Of a stretch of 5,260 bases of DNA, positions 1 to 5,260 are shown in pieces. Each line of letters opens with the position of its first letter. Within the stretch, counting starts at the first letter, position 1. The position numbers were made by a program, and so were the translations under genes. The notes below the pieces were generated by a model, which saw only the letters and a program-made list of their open reading frames with translations, had not been told where the DNA came from and did no database searches. Source of the DNA: an uncultured Lachnospiraceae bacterium (GTDB lineage Bacteria; Bacillota; Clostridia; Lachnospirales; Lachnospiraceae); the NCBI GenBank assembly GCA_902797015.1, contig CADBRG010000153.1, positions 1 through 5,260 of the forward strand, written 5' to 3'.

Positions 1-1193
1 ACCGGCTTCCCGACTGCCGTAAAGAACCCTGAGATCAGCTGCGGTAACGCATTCAGGATCGTAAACATCAGATAGATCCGGAAGAACCGAACACCGAATG
101 CAAAGAACGCTTCCGACTCTGCGCCAAACATCGACAGAATCCCTTTCGGGAAAAGCATAAATGCGGCAAAGAAGATCACGCCTGTTATGATCACAGCGAT
201 CGATGCACGTCTGAAACACTCCCGCACTCTGTCATATTTTTTAGCGCCGTAATTAAAGCCGAAGATTGGCTGACACCCCTGATGGACGCCGATTCCGATC
301 CCGCGGAAGACCTGATCGATCTTTACGATGATACCGACGCACGCCAACGGAATCTCTACACCATAAACACTTGACGGTCCGATCGCACGGATCACATTGT
401 TCATGACGATCTGGCTTAATGCGATTGAAAGATTAAAGATCGCGCCGCCGATCCCAAGTGCAAAAATACGCCTGAAATAGAACCCGCCCGGCACCAGATG
501 CTTCTTTCTGATCTTCATGGAAGACATTTTGGTAAAATAGATGACTGCCATGACCGCTGTTGCGATCTGCCCGAGGATCGTCGCAAATGCAGCGCCTTTC
601 ATTCCCCAGTGAAAACCGAAGATAAAGATTGGATCTAACACCAGATTGATCACTGCACCGATGATTCCGCAAAACATGGAAAATGCAGGGCTTCTGTCAG
701 CACGGATCAGATGTGTCGCGCCAAAACCAAGGAAATAAAACGGCAGCCCGTACGCAATGATCCGGACATAATCCACCGCATAAGGCATGACCTGGTCTGT
801 CGCGCCAAATACAAACAACAGCGGCCTTAAGAAAATGAGGATTCCGGCGAGCATGGCAACACCTAAGATCACCATCATCGACAATGCGTTGCCGGCAAAT
901 TTCAGCCCCTCTTCTTCCTCGCCCTTGCCGGAACAGATATTATAATTCGCTGAGCCGCCGATTCCTGCAAGCAAAGCGAGAGATATACAGATCGTCGGGA
1001 TCGGGAAGGCCACATTCGTCGCCGCATTTCCCAGCACCCCGACACCCCAGCCGATAAAAATCTGGTCTACCATATTGTAGAGCGCACTGACGATCATGCT
1101 GATCACTGCCGGCACGGCAAATTTGGGTAACAGCTTCGCGATCGGCAGCGTCCCTAACGGATTCCCCATTGGTTTTTCTGTCTGTACTCTCAT
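1..1193 (-). CDS. MATE-family multidrug/sodium antiporter (MepA-like), C-terminus outside window
   Basis: This is a membrane efflux protein of the MATE family, which exports drugs or metabolites in exchange for Na+ or H+. One uninterrupted frame gives 397 residues and runs off the left edge; family members are usually about 450 residues, so roughly the last 50 are missing. The N-terminus is typical: a short cytoplasmic lead (MRVQTEKPMGNPLGTLPIAK), then a first helix with AVPAVISMIVSALYNMVDQI. Further signatures are a GIGGSANYNICSGKG loop, LVLDPIFIFGFHWGMKGAA before the middle of the protein, and the second-half motif QPIFGFNYGAKKYDRVRE, as in MepA-type members. The ATG at 1193 is preceded by AAAGGAAA (1208-1201). 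It begins 20 nt after the stop of the 103-aa gene, so it is the third gene of the reductase operon. Family assignment is firm; the transported substrate is unknown, and context suggests a substrate or product of the neighbouring reductase. Confidence 0.93.
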   Translation of the reverse strand, partial: MRVQTEKPMGNPLGTLPIAKLLPKFAVPAVISMIVSALYNMVDQIFIGWGVGVLGNAATNVAFPIPTICISLALLAGIGGSANYNICSGKGEEEEGLKFAGNALSMMVILGVAMLAGILIFLRPLLFVFGATDQVMPYAVDYVRIIAYGLPFYFLGFGATHLIRADRSPAFSMFCGIIGAVINLVLDPIFIFGFHWGMKGAAFATILGQIATAVMAVIYFTKMSSMKIRKKHLVPGGFYFRRIFALGIGGAIFNLSIALSQIVMNNVIRAIGPSSVYGVEIPLACVGIIVKIDQVFRGIGIGVHQGCQPIFGFNYGAKKYDRVRECFRRASIAVIITGVIFFAAFMLFPKGILSMFGAESEAFFAFGVRFFRIYLMFTILNALPQLISGFFTAVGKP

Positions 1194-1213
1194 GGTACGT
1201 TTTCCTTTGCTCA

Positions 1214-1525
1214 CTACTCTTTCCGATTCATCGCATTGTTCATATGCTCAAACAGCGGAACTGCCGGAAAAAACTGAGCCGTAAACTCAAGCTCCATCGG
1301 ATCCTGCAGGATATTGTTATCAATATCGCTCTCGTCTTTAAAATCCCAGATTGTGATGCAGCGACCGTCCCCTGGAAGGAAGTAGGCATCGACTAACGTT
1401 CCTTTTTCCTTCAAATCCTGCATCCATTCTATGTGCTCTGCCAATGGTCCTGCAAGACTTTCCGGATGCTCTTTTAAATTAGAAAAAAATTCCGGTCTGT
1501 GTTCACTGATCTTGATAAATTTCAT
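1214..1525 (-). CDS. Small dimeric alpha/beta-barrel-like protein (YCII / muconolactone-isomerase-like), function unknown
   Basis: This is a 103-residue soluble protein with no signal peptide or membrane segment. Its order of elements resembles ferredoxin-like dimeric alpha/beta-barrel proteins: a first strand (MKFIKI), a helix around residues 26-40 (PLAEHIEWMQDLKEKG), a strand with a glycine turn (TLVDAYFLPGDGRCITIWDF, 43-62), an acidic linker DESD (64-67), a DP turn (75-76) and a last strand ending FPAVPL (86-91). The H-x-x-[W/Y]-...-L-x-x-x-G pattern and the DP recall YCII proteins, while the ending recalls muconolactone delta-isomerase. Neither match is decisive. The start at 1525 is supported by a strong GGAGGAG (1539-1533) with a 7-nt spacer. 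It lies 21 nt after the reductase and 20 nt before the MATE gene, so it is probably cotranscribed and may act on the same compound as isomerase, monooxygenase-like enzyme or binding protein. The coding call is firm, the fold moderate, the activity unknown. Confidence 0.85.
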   Translation of the reverse strand: MKFIKISEHRPEFFSNLKEHPESLAGPLAEHIEWMQDLKEKGTLVDAYFLPGDGRCITIWDFKDESDIDNNILQDPMELEFTAQFFPAVPLFEHMNNAMNRKE

Positions 1526-1546
1526 TTGTATTCTCCTCCATTCATT

Positions 1547-3472
1547 CTATAAACATCTTGCGGCTATGTAGCCCTCATGTATCGCATCATAGATCTGTCG
1601 TACTTTTTTACAGTCTCCGACTGCGATTACTTCCATTTCCGTTTCTTCTTCCAGCTGCGTGGCAAAATCCGGCTGTGGAACAAATCCCGCCGAGATTACG
1701 ATTCCTGCAGCAGGAAGTTCCTGCCGGTTCCCGTAACGATCTACGAGCACAGCCACATCGCCTTTCACGCTTTCCAGACGCTTACCGGTGATCACCCGGA
1801 TCCCTGCCTTTGCAACTGCCTGCAGATATGCCGGGACAACTGCACTTTGCATTCCGAGAAACTGATCCATCATTTCAACGATCGTAACGTCTTTTCCCTG
1901 TTCTGCAAGCTCCAGGGCTGTCTCCGCTCCGGTGATGCCTCCGCCGACCACGACTGCCTCTGCTCCGTCAAATGTTTTTCCATTGATCACGTCAAGTGCG
2001 TAGAACACGTTATCCTGATCGATTCCCGGCACATCCAGCATTCTCGTCTTTCCGCCAATCGCGACGATCGCCGCATCATATCCGCCGTTTTTCACAGACG
2101 CTATCGTTGCCTCTTCTTTTACGACTGTCACCTGATGCTTTTCAAGCTGCCGTTTATAGTACTCGATCAGTGGACGGATGTCTTTCTTATATTCCGGTGC
2201 CGCTGCTTCTATCATCATGCCACCCAGAGCTCTTTTTTCATACAGTGTTACATCGTGTCCCCGTTTTTTGCATGTCAGTGCTGCTTCCAGACCGGCCGCG
2301 CCACCACCAATCACGGCAACTTTTTTTGTTTTTTCTGCCGGAACGATTGGCGGACATTCATATTTATATAGTGTCGGATTGACTGCACAATGAATCACCT
2401 GATTCGCCAACAGGCCATGATCATTACATCCGATCATGCAGCGGATACAGGGCACGATATCCTCCGCCCTGCCTTCTTTTGCCTTTTTCGCAAAATACGG
2501 ATCCGCGAGCACCTGCCTTGCCAACCCGATAAAGTCTGCTTTTCCTTCTGCAAGAATCTGCTCTGCCTGCTCCGGTGTCTGAATATTACCGGTCACGAGA
2601 ACCGGAACATTCACTTCTGCTTTCACCGCCTCTGCAAACGGTACATAGATGCCAAGCGGGAAGAATCCGGTCTGTGTATATGTCGTCGCATGCGTTCCCC
2701 CTACGATATTAAACAGATTAACGCCTTCCCGTTCCAGGGCTTTGGCAGTCTCAATCGTCTCCTCCAATGTGATCCCGCCTTCAAAATCCTCTCCGGACAG
2801 CTTAAAACTTAACGGATAATCAAAACCGCATTTCCGTTTGATATTTCTGGCAACTTCGATGCAAAAACGCATCCGATTATGCAGATCACCACCATACATA
2901 TCGGTCCGGCGGTTATCCTTTGAGGATAGGAAATTACAGGGAAGACATCCCGCCGCTGCCATAACCTCTACCAGATCAAATCCGGCACGTTTGCAACGAA
3001 GCGCTGCATCTCCGTATTGCTCAATGACCGCTTTCACTTCTTCTGTTGTCATCTCCCTGGGCGCCGGCATGCCATGATCAAACCATACTTCTGCTGTGAT
3101 CCTTGAAGCTGACGCACAGTCGTCTCCTCCGACGAATGCCCCGTCTCGTCCGGGATGCGAAAGCTGCATGCCTGCCGCAGCACCATGATACTTAATCGCA
3201 TCAGCAATCTGCGAAAGTCCCGGTATCATACGGTCACTTGCAGCGGAAAGTCCCATATGATAAGAATCATTGATCAGGACATTATCCATAAACACCAGGC
3301 CAACACCACCGTCTGCAGCTTCCGCCGCAGCTTTAATATTATTCGGCGTAACGGAGCAGTCAACAGGATTGCTCAGATAAGTCCCCATAGAGTTTCTGAT
3401 GATCCGGTTTTTTACAACCAGATTCCCGATCTTCATTTTTTCAAACAGATGTGGATAATACTTATTCTTCAT
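1547..3472 (-). CDS. Old Yellow Enzyme-type NAD(P)H:flavin oxidoreductase / 2,4-dienoyl-CoA- or enoate-reductase family
   Basis: This 641-residue cytoplasmic flavoenzyme has the architecture of FadH, BaiCD/BaiH and clostridial 2-enoate reductases, which reduce activated C=C bonds using FMN, [4Fe-4S] and FAD. Residues ~5-340 form the FMN TIM barrel, with QLSHPGR (103-109), NFLSSKDNRRTDMYGGD (180-196), NRMRF (199-203) and TGNIQTPEQAEQIL (294-307). The cluster ligands are C342, C345, C349 and C362 (C-x2-C-x3-C-x12-C). The dinucleotide module has GGGAAG at 389-394, a second GGGITGAE at 510-517, and a C-terminal AVGD (617-620) followed by AIHEGYIAA (630-638). Length is normal for the family. Aligned by eye with E. 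coli FadH, His261 matches catalytic His252, but the position of Tyr166 is Cys176. The ATG at 3472 follows a strong ribosome binding site, AAAGGAGAGG. It is the first gene of an operon with the small barrel protein and the MATE pump. The family is secure; substrate (enoate, enone steroid, aromatic acrylate, or other) is undetermined. Confidence 0.95.
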   Translation of the reverse strand: MKNKYYPHLFEKMKIGNLVVKNRIIRNSMGTYLSNPVDCSVTPNNIKAAAEAADGGVGLVFMDNVLINDSYHMGLSAASDRMIPGLSQIADAIKYHGAAAGMQLSHPGRDGAFVGGDDCASASRITAEVWFDHGMPAPREMTTEEVKAVIEQYGDAALRCKRAGFDLVEVMAAAGCLPCNFLSSKDNRRTDMYGGDLHNRMRFCIEVARNIKRKCGFDYPLSFKLSGEDFEGGITLEETIETAKALEREGVNLFNIVGGTHATTYTQTGFFPLGIYVPFAEAVKAEVNVPVLVTGNIQTPEQAEQILAEGKADFIGLARQVLADPYFAKKAKEGRAEDIVPCIRCMIGCNDHGLLANQVIHCAVNPTLYKYECPPIVPAEKTKKVAVIGGGAAGLEAALTCKKRGHDVTLYEKRALGGMMIEAAAPEYKKDIRPLIEYYKRQLEKHQVTVVKEEATIASVKNGGYDAAIVAIGGKTRMLDVPGIDQDNVFYALDVINGKTFDGAEAVVVGGGITGAETALELAEQGKDVTIVEMMDQFLGMQSAVVPAYLQAVAKAGIRVITGKRLESVKGDVAVLVDRYGNRQELPAAGIVISAGFVPQPDFATQLEEETEMEVIAVGDCKKVRQIYDAIHEGYIAARCL

Positions 3473-3478
3473 ATCATA

Positions 3479-3488
3479 CCTCTCCTTT
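3479..3488 (-). promoter_or_regulatory. Ribosome binding site of the reductase gene
   Basis: On the minus strand the sequence AAAGGAGAGG lies 6 nt before the ATG at 3472. It is a near-ideal Shine-Dalgarno match and fixes this start. An overlapping ATG 5 nt upstream (in TATGATATG) is out of frame and too close to the site to be the start. Confidence 0.85.
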
Positions 3489-3537
3489 GTTAGTCAGAAT
3501 TACAGATAGAATCTTCAAGAATACTTTACCACTCCCT

Positions 3538-3558
3538 ATATCCGTATTTTATGGATAT
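3538..3558 (-). promoter_or_regulatory. Candidate operator/promoter: palindrome around a -10-like hexamer upstream of the reductase operon
   Basis: The plus strand shows ATATCC-GTATTTTAT-GGATAT. The arms extend to 9 bp with one G/T mismatch, leaving a TTT centre. Read on the minus strand, the centre contains TAAAAT (3551-3546), a plausible -10 hexamer that would give a 5' leader of about 65 nt before the reductase ATG. No convincing -35 is seen at 16-18 bp; the best hexamer at 17 bp is GAAACT. A palindrome centred on the -10 element would suit repressor binding. Seen: the symmetry and its position. Inferred: promoter and operator roles. It could also be an RNA hairpin if transcription starts further upstream. 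Confidence 0.4.
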
Positions 3559-3597
3559 CACTGCTGAAAGTTTCCGCCTGTTTATGCATGATTAACG

Positions 3598-3625
3598 AAA
3601 AGGAGATGTCATCCGACATCCCCTT
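3598..3625 (-). terminator. Probable intrinsic terminator of the MFS gene
   Basis: On the minus strand an 11-bp stem AAGGGGATGTC / GACATCTCCTT, with a single G-U pair and a tight GGAT loop, runs into four T residues (TTTTCG). It sits about 55 nt after the MFS stop codon and ahead of the reductase promoter region. The T tract is short and partly inside the stem, so termination may be incomplete. The plus strand has no T tract after the stem, so it is unlikely to be bidirectional. Confidence 0.7.
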
Positions 3626-3652
3626 CCCGTGTTGTTTATGCTTTTTCTTTAA

Positions 3653-3671
3653 CCTTAGTACTTTACTAAGG
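3653..3671 (-). repeat. Perfect 8-bp hairpin just after the MFS stop codon
   Basis: The inverted repeat CCTTAGTA-CTT-TACTAAGG starts about 10 nt beyond the MFS stop codon on the minus strand. The stem is perfect with a 3-nt loop, but only TTAAAG follows it, so it is a poor intrinsic terminator. It may protect the 3' end of the MFS message, act as the first half of a tandem terminator with the hairpin at 3600-3625, or be a protein-binding palindrome. Confidence 0.55.
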
Positions 3672-3680
3672 GAGAAAACC

Positions 3681-4946
3681 CTATTCCATTCCTTCGTCTT
3701 TCTTTCCGATGAAGGAGTCTTTTGTAAGAATGATCAGGATCAGTGAGATTACCAGCATGACCAGGTCAAAGATGTACATATGGATCGGATTTCTAAAGAT
3801 ACCGGTCAGCATGATTCCGAGTCCGCCGCCGAGCATTGCGATCGTACCGATCATTGCATATGCCGCCGGATAATCCCAACGGCCGTATCTCGTTCCTACA
3901 AAGGACGGGATCAGGTTACGTGCAGAGCCGTTTGCTGCAAACAGGATCATTGCTGCAAGCCATACACAGACAACTGAAGTTCTCATGAACATTGCGAGGA
4001 CGATCGCAAGCATCATGAAGAAAATGTAAATGATGAATGCTTTCTTTGTTCCAAGTTTCTGATCGATGAAACCAAATGCCACCGAACCGATGATGCAGAG
4101 GATACCGCCGATCGCGAATACCATCGATGCAAATGCCGGTGCATATCCATAAGCGATAAGAATCGGAATCGTGCTGGCAATGAATGTCATCGCTACAAGC
4201 AGCGGAATCATTGTACCGATCGCCTGCGTCCAGTTGCTCGGATCTTTAGCCAGCTTACCGAGTGTAAACGGGCTCTTGTATTCGTGCAGTGCTTTTGTGA
4301 TTTCTTTTGCCTTTTCCAGTTCGACACCTTCCAGACCATCCGGAGTGGTTCCTGCCTCTTCCGGTGTGTCTTTGATGATGAAGAAACTGATCAGCGCAAT
4401 GATCAACGTGATGATTGCCAAAACGATCTGTGTGTTCGGTACTCCGATCTTAGCATACAGAACCGGCATAACCGGAACGTAAACAATCTGCATCAGCACT
4501 ACACCGATGGTTGAGAAACCAAGTACAACACCTTTCTTTGTCGGCCACCAGTTTGCTGTCAGTGTCATAGCACATGTGGATGAGAAACATCCGGATGCAG
4601 CACCCATGATGAACATCAGAACCAGGAACAGGCCAAGGCTTTCTGTTCTTCCGTAGATGACCAGGCAAATTGCCATAACGACCAGTGCGACACCTGCCGT
4701 TACCTTTGCATTCTTTCTTGACAGACCGGCAAAAATAATGATACCGATACCATCCAGCAGGGCGCAAAAACCGGAAACGATGTTTAACAGATTAATATCC
4801 CATCCACGCAGCTCTGAGATAACCGGAAGTACTGTGTTGTTCTGACCGCCAACGAAGCAGGCAGAAAGCAGCATCAAGGCTCCGGTAAAGATGATCATAC
4901 CAATCTGTTTTGGTCCAAATACACCACTACCTTTTGTTTTTTCCAT
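3681..4946 (-). CDS. MFS transporter, oxalate/formate antiporter (OFA)-like
   Basis: This is a 421-residue integral membrane carrier with about 12 hydrophobic segments in two halves, separated by a hydrophilic loop at roughly residues 191-240 (starting IKDTPEEAG, a common MFS loop sequence). The first half has VLPVISELRGWD (39-50) and NWWPTKKGVVLGF (132-144), the helix 4-5 region typical of the OFA and monocarboxylate-like branches. The usual MFS motif A after helix 2 is degenerate (AGLSRKNAKV, 73-82, without the Asp). The second-half copy is well kept (GFIDQKLGTKK, 292-302). Length and layout are complete. The ATG at 4946 has GAAGGGAG (4963-4956) 9 nt upstream. It has its own promoter candidate and a downstream terminator, so it is probably a single-gene unit beside the reductase operon. 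OFA-like carriers often exchange organic anions. Import of the reductase's substrate is inferred from proximity only. Confidence 0.92.
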   Translation of the reverse strand: MEKTKGSGVFGPKQIGMIIFTGALMLLSACFVGGQNNTVLPVISELRGWDINLLNIVSGFCALLDGIGIIIFAGLSRKNAKVTAGVALVVMAICLVIYGRTESLGLFLVLMFIMGAASGCFSSTCAMTLTANWWPTKKGVVLGFSTIGVVLMQIVYVPVMPVLYAKIGVPNTQIVLAIITLIIALISFFIIKDTPEEAGTTPDGLEGVELEKAKEITKALHEYKSPFTLGKLAKDPSNWTQAIGTMIPLLVAMTFIASTIPILIAYGYAPAFASMVFAIGGILCIIGSVAFGFIDQKLGTKKAFIIYIFFMMLAIVLAMFMRTSVVCVWLAAMILFAANGSARNLIPSFVGTRYGRWDYPAAYAMIGTIAMLGGGLGIMLTGIFRNPIHMYIFDLVMLVISLILIILTKDSFIGKKDEGME

Positions 4947-5013
4947 AAATAATTTCTCCCTTCATATTTATTTTGGATCTTATGCTTCATCAGACCCTAT
5001 TCTGGTTAGAAAT

Positions 5014-5022
5014 ATTTTATCA
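5014..5022 (-). promoter_or_regulatory. Extended -10 promoter candidate for the MFS gene
   Basis: The minus strand reads TGATAAAAT, matching the extended -10 form TGnTATAAT except at one base. A start about 7 nt downstream would give a leader of roughly 60 nt. No good -35 is present at 16-18 bp, which is common for extended -10 promoters. The neighbouring inverted repeat ends directly upstream of it. Confidence 0.4.
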
Positions 5023-5039
5023 TTTCCACCATATGGAAA
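5023..5039. promoter_or_regulatory. Operator-like inverted repeat abutting the MFS -10 element
   Basis: The plus strand shows TTTCCA-CCATA-TGGAAA, perfect 6-bp arms around a 5-bp centre, immediately upstream of the extended -10 candidate. The size, symmetry and position between -35 and -10 suit a dimeric transcription factor site. No regulator gene lies in the window, so the binding protein is unknown. The inference rests on geometry alone. Confidence 0.4.
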
Positions 5040-5040
5040 G

Positions 5041-5092
5041 ATTCATCATCAAATGACAAATTCCGTTCCTGTTTTGTACACTGATGATGAAT
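5041..5092 (-). repeat. Perfect 11-bp inverted repeat with 30-nt loop, between hydrogenase and MFS genes
   Basis: The arms ATTCATCATCA (5041-5051) and TGATGATGAAT (5082-5092) are exact complements. Inside the loop, ACAAA and TTTGT can form a second 5-bp stem. The element starts 11 nt after the hydrogenase stop codon on the minus strand. It may be the structured 3' end of the hydrogenase message or part of the MFS control region. No T run follows the second arm (CTTTCC), so it is not a classical intrinsic terminator. Confidence 0.5.
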
Positions 5093-5103
5093 GAAAAATC
5101 ATC

Positions 5104-5260
5104 TCATCTCGGTCTGTATGTTGTGTGTAGCAGCTCATGTGCACGTTCGCTTCCCGGTGCCCCAAGATACTCCTCATAGAGTGCCTGAACGGACGGGTTT
5201 TCGTGTGATTTCCGGATCTGTGCTTTTCCGTCGTTTTTGTATAATGCAGCCGCGCGCGCT
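5104..5260 (-). CDS. [FeFe]-hydrogenase catalytic subunit, C-terminal end only
   Basis: The final 51 codons and TGA stop of a gene entering from the right edge are visible. The protein end includes ALYKNDGKAQIRKSHENP, VQALYEEYLGAPGSERAHEL and LLHTTYRPR. This is the characteristic tail of the iron-hydrogenase small-subunit domain found at the C-terminus of HydA/HndD-type [FeFe]-hydrogenases, where R-K-S-H-x-N-P, L-Y-x-x-[FY]-L-G-x-P and A-H-x-L-L-H-T-x-Y are conserved. The H-cluster domain lies outside the window, so monomeric, NAD(P)-linked and electron-bifurcating forms cannot be told apart. Such enzymes make or use H2 in the cytoplasm of fermenting anaerobes. The gene is upstream of the MFS gene on the same strand with 157 nt between them, so it is probably a separate transcript, although readthrough is possible. 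Confidence 0.88.
   Translation of the reverse strand, partial: ARAAALYKNDGKAQIRKSHENPSVQALYEEYLGAPGSERAHELLHTTYRPR

Noticed and set aside
433..672. Minus-strand 79-codon open frame at the left side
   Set aside because: It overlaps the MATE gene in a different frame; the MATE frame is open from 1193 to the window edge and has clear family motifs.
1577..2371. Long plus-strand open frame of 264 codons
   Set aside because: It is entirely antisense to the reductase gene, its translation is rich in Cys, Phe, His and Arg without any recognisable motif, and it has no good ribosome binding site. It is a shadow of the minus-strand gene.
1547..3472. Bilirubin reductase (BilR) as identity of the flavoenzyme
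   Set aside because: BilR belongs to the same broad family, but the HGDR motif that I recall as marking it is absent here and no BilS-like flavodoxin neighbour is visible. Recall-based, so worth a profile check.
1547..3472. BaiCD or BaiH of bile-acid 7-dehydroxylation
   Set aside because: The architecture matches, but no other bai gene (baiB, baiE, baiF, baiA) lies next to it, and the gene order with a small barrel protein and a MATE pump differs from the bai operon.
4171..4482. Plus-strand and alternative minus-strand open frames inside the MFS gene
   Set aside because: They overlap the clear MFS coding frame and have compositions expected from reading the wrong frame or strand of a membrane protein gene.
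5023..5055. Possible short leader peptide MMNLSIWWK with two adjacent Trp codons upstream of the MFS gene
   Set aside because: No ribosome binding site lies at proper distance, and it lies upstream of the best -10 candidate, so it would not be in that transcript. The Trp codons arise from the operator-like palindrome.
1..5260. CRISPR array, tRNA/rRNA gene, insertion sequence or attachment site
   Set aside because: No spaced direct repeats, RNA gene signatures, transposase frames or terminal repeats were seen; nearly all of the window is accounted for by the five genes.

Overview
The window is about 5.3 kb of bacterial DNA. It carries five protein-coding genes, all on the minus strand, so transcription runs from high to low coordinates. 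The gene content (a [FeFe]-hydrogenase, a gut-type flavin/iron-sulfur ene-reductase, an OFA-like MFS carrier and a MepA-type MATE pump), the strong GGAGG-type ribosome binding sites and the moderate GC suggest an anaerobic Firmicute, probably a gut Clostridia/Lachnospiraceae member. This assignment is inference; no rRNA or marker gene is present.

Layout in transcription order. (1) 5260-5104: the last 51 codons of an [FeFe]-hydrogenase catalytic subunit, cut by the window edge. (2) 5103-4947: a 157-nt intergenic region with a long 11-bp inverted repeat, a 17-bp operator-like inverted repeat and an extended -10 candidate just ahead of the next gene. (3) 4946-3681: a complete 421-aa MFS transporter of oxalate/formate-antiporter (OFA) type. 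(4) 3680-3473: a 208-nt intergenic region with a short hairpin, a probable intrinsic terminator, and a second palindrome surrounding a -10-like hexamer ahead of the next gene. (5) 3472-1547: a complete 641-aa Old Yellow Enzyme-type reductase (FMN barrel, [4Fe-4S] cluster, FAD/NAD(P) module). (6) 1525-1214: a 103-aa small protein resembling dimeric alpha/beta-barrel enzymes (YCII or muconolactone-isomerase-like). (7) 1193-1: a MATE-family efflux protein, 397 residues visible, its C-terminus outside the window.

Genes 5-7 are separated by only 20-21 nt and each has its own ribosome binding site, so they almost certainly form one operon. The MFS gene has its own promoter candidate and terminator and looks like a separate unit beside it. 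A reasonable working model is a small-molecule reduction cassette. The MFS carrier would bring in an organic acid or other unsaturated compound, the flavoenzyme would reduce it (as electron sink or detoxification), the small barrel protein would handle an intermediate, and the MATE pump would expel a product or toxic substrate. The substrate cannot be read from the sequence. The most unusual molecular detail is that the reductase has cysteine where 2,4-dienoyl-CoA reductase has its catalytic tyrosine.
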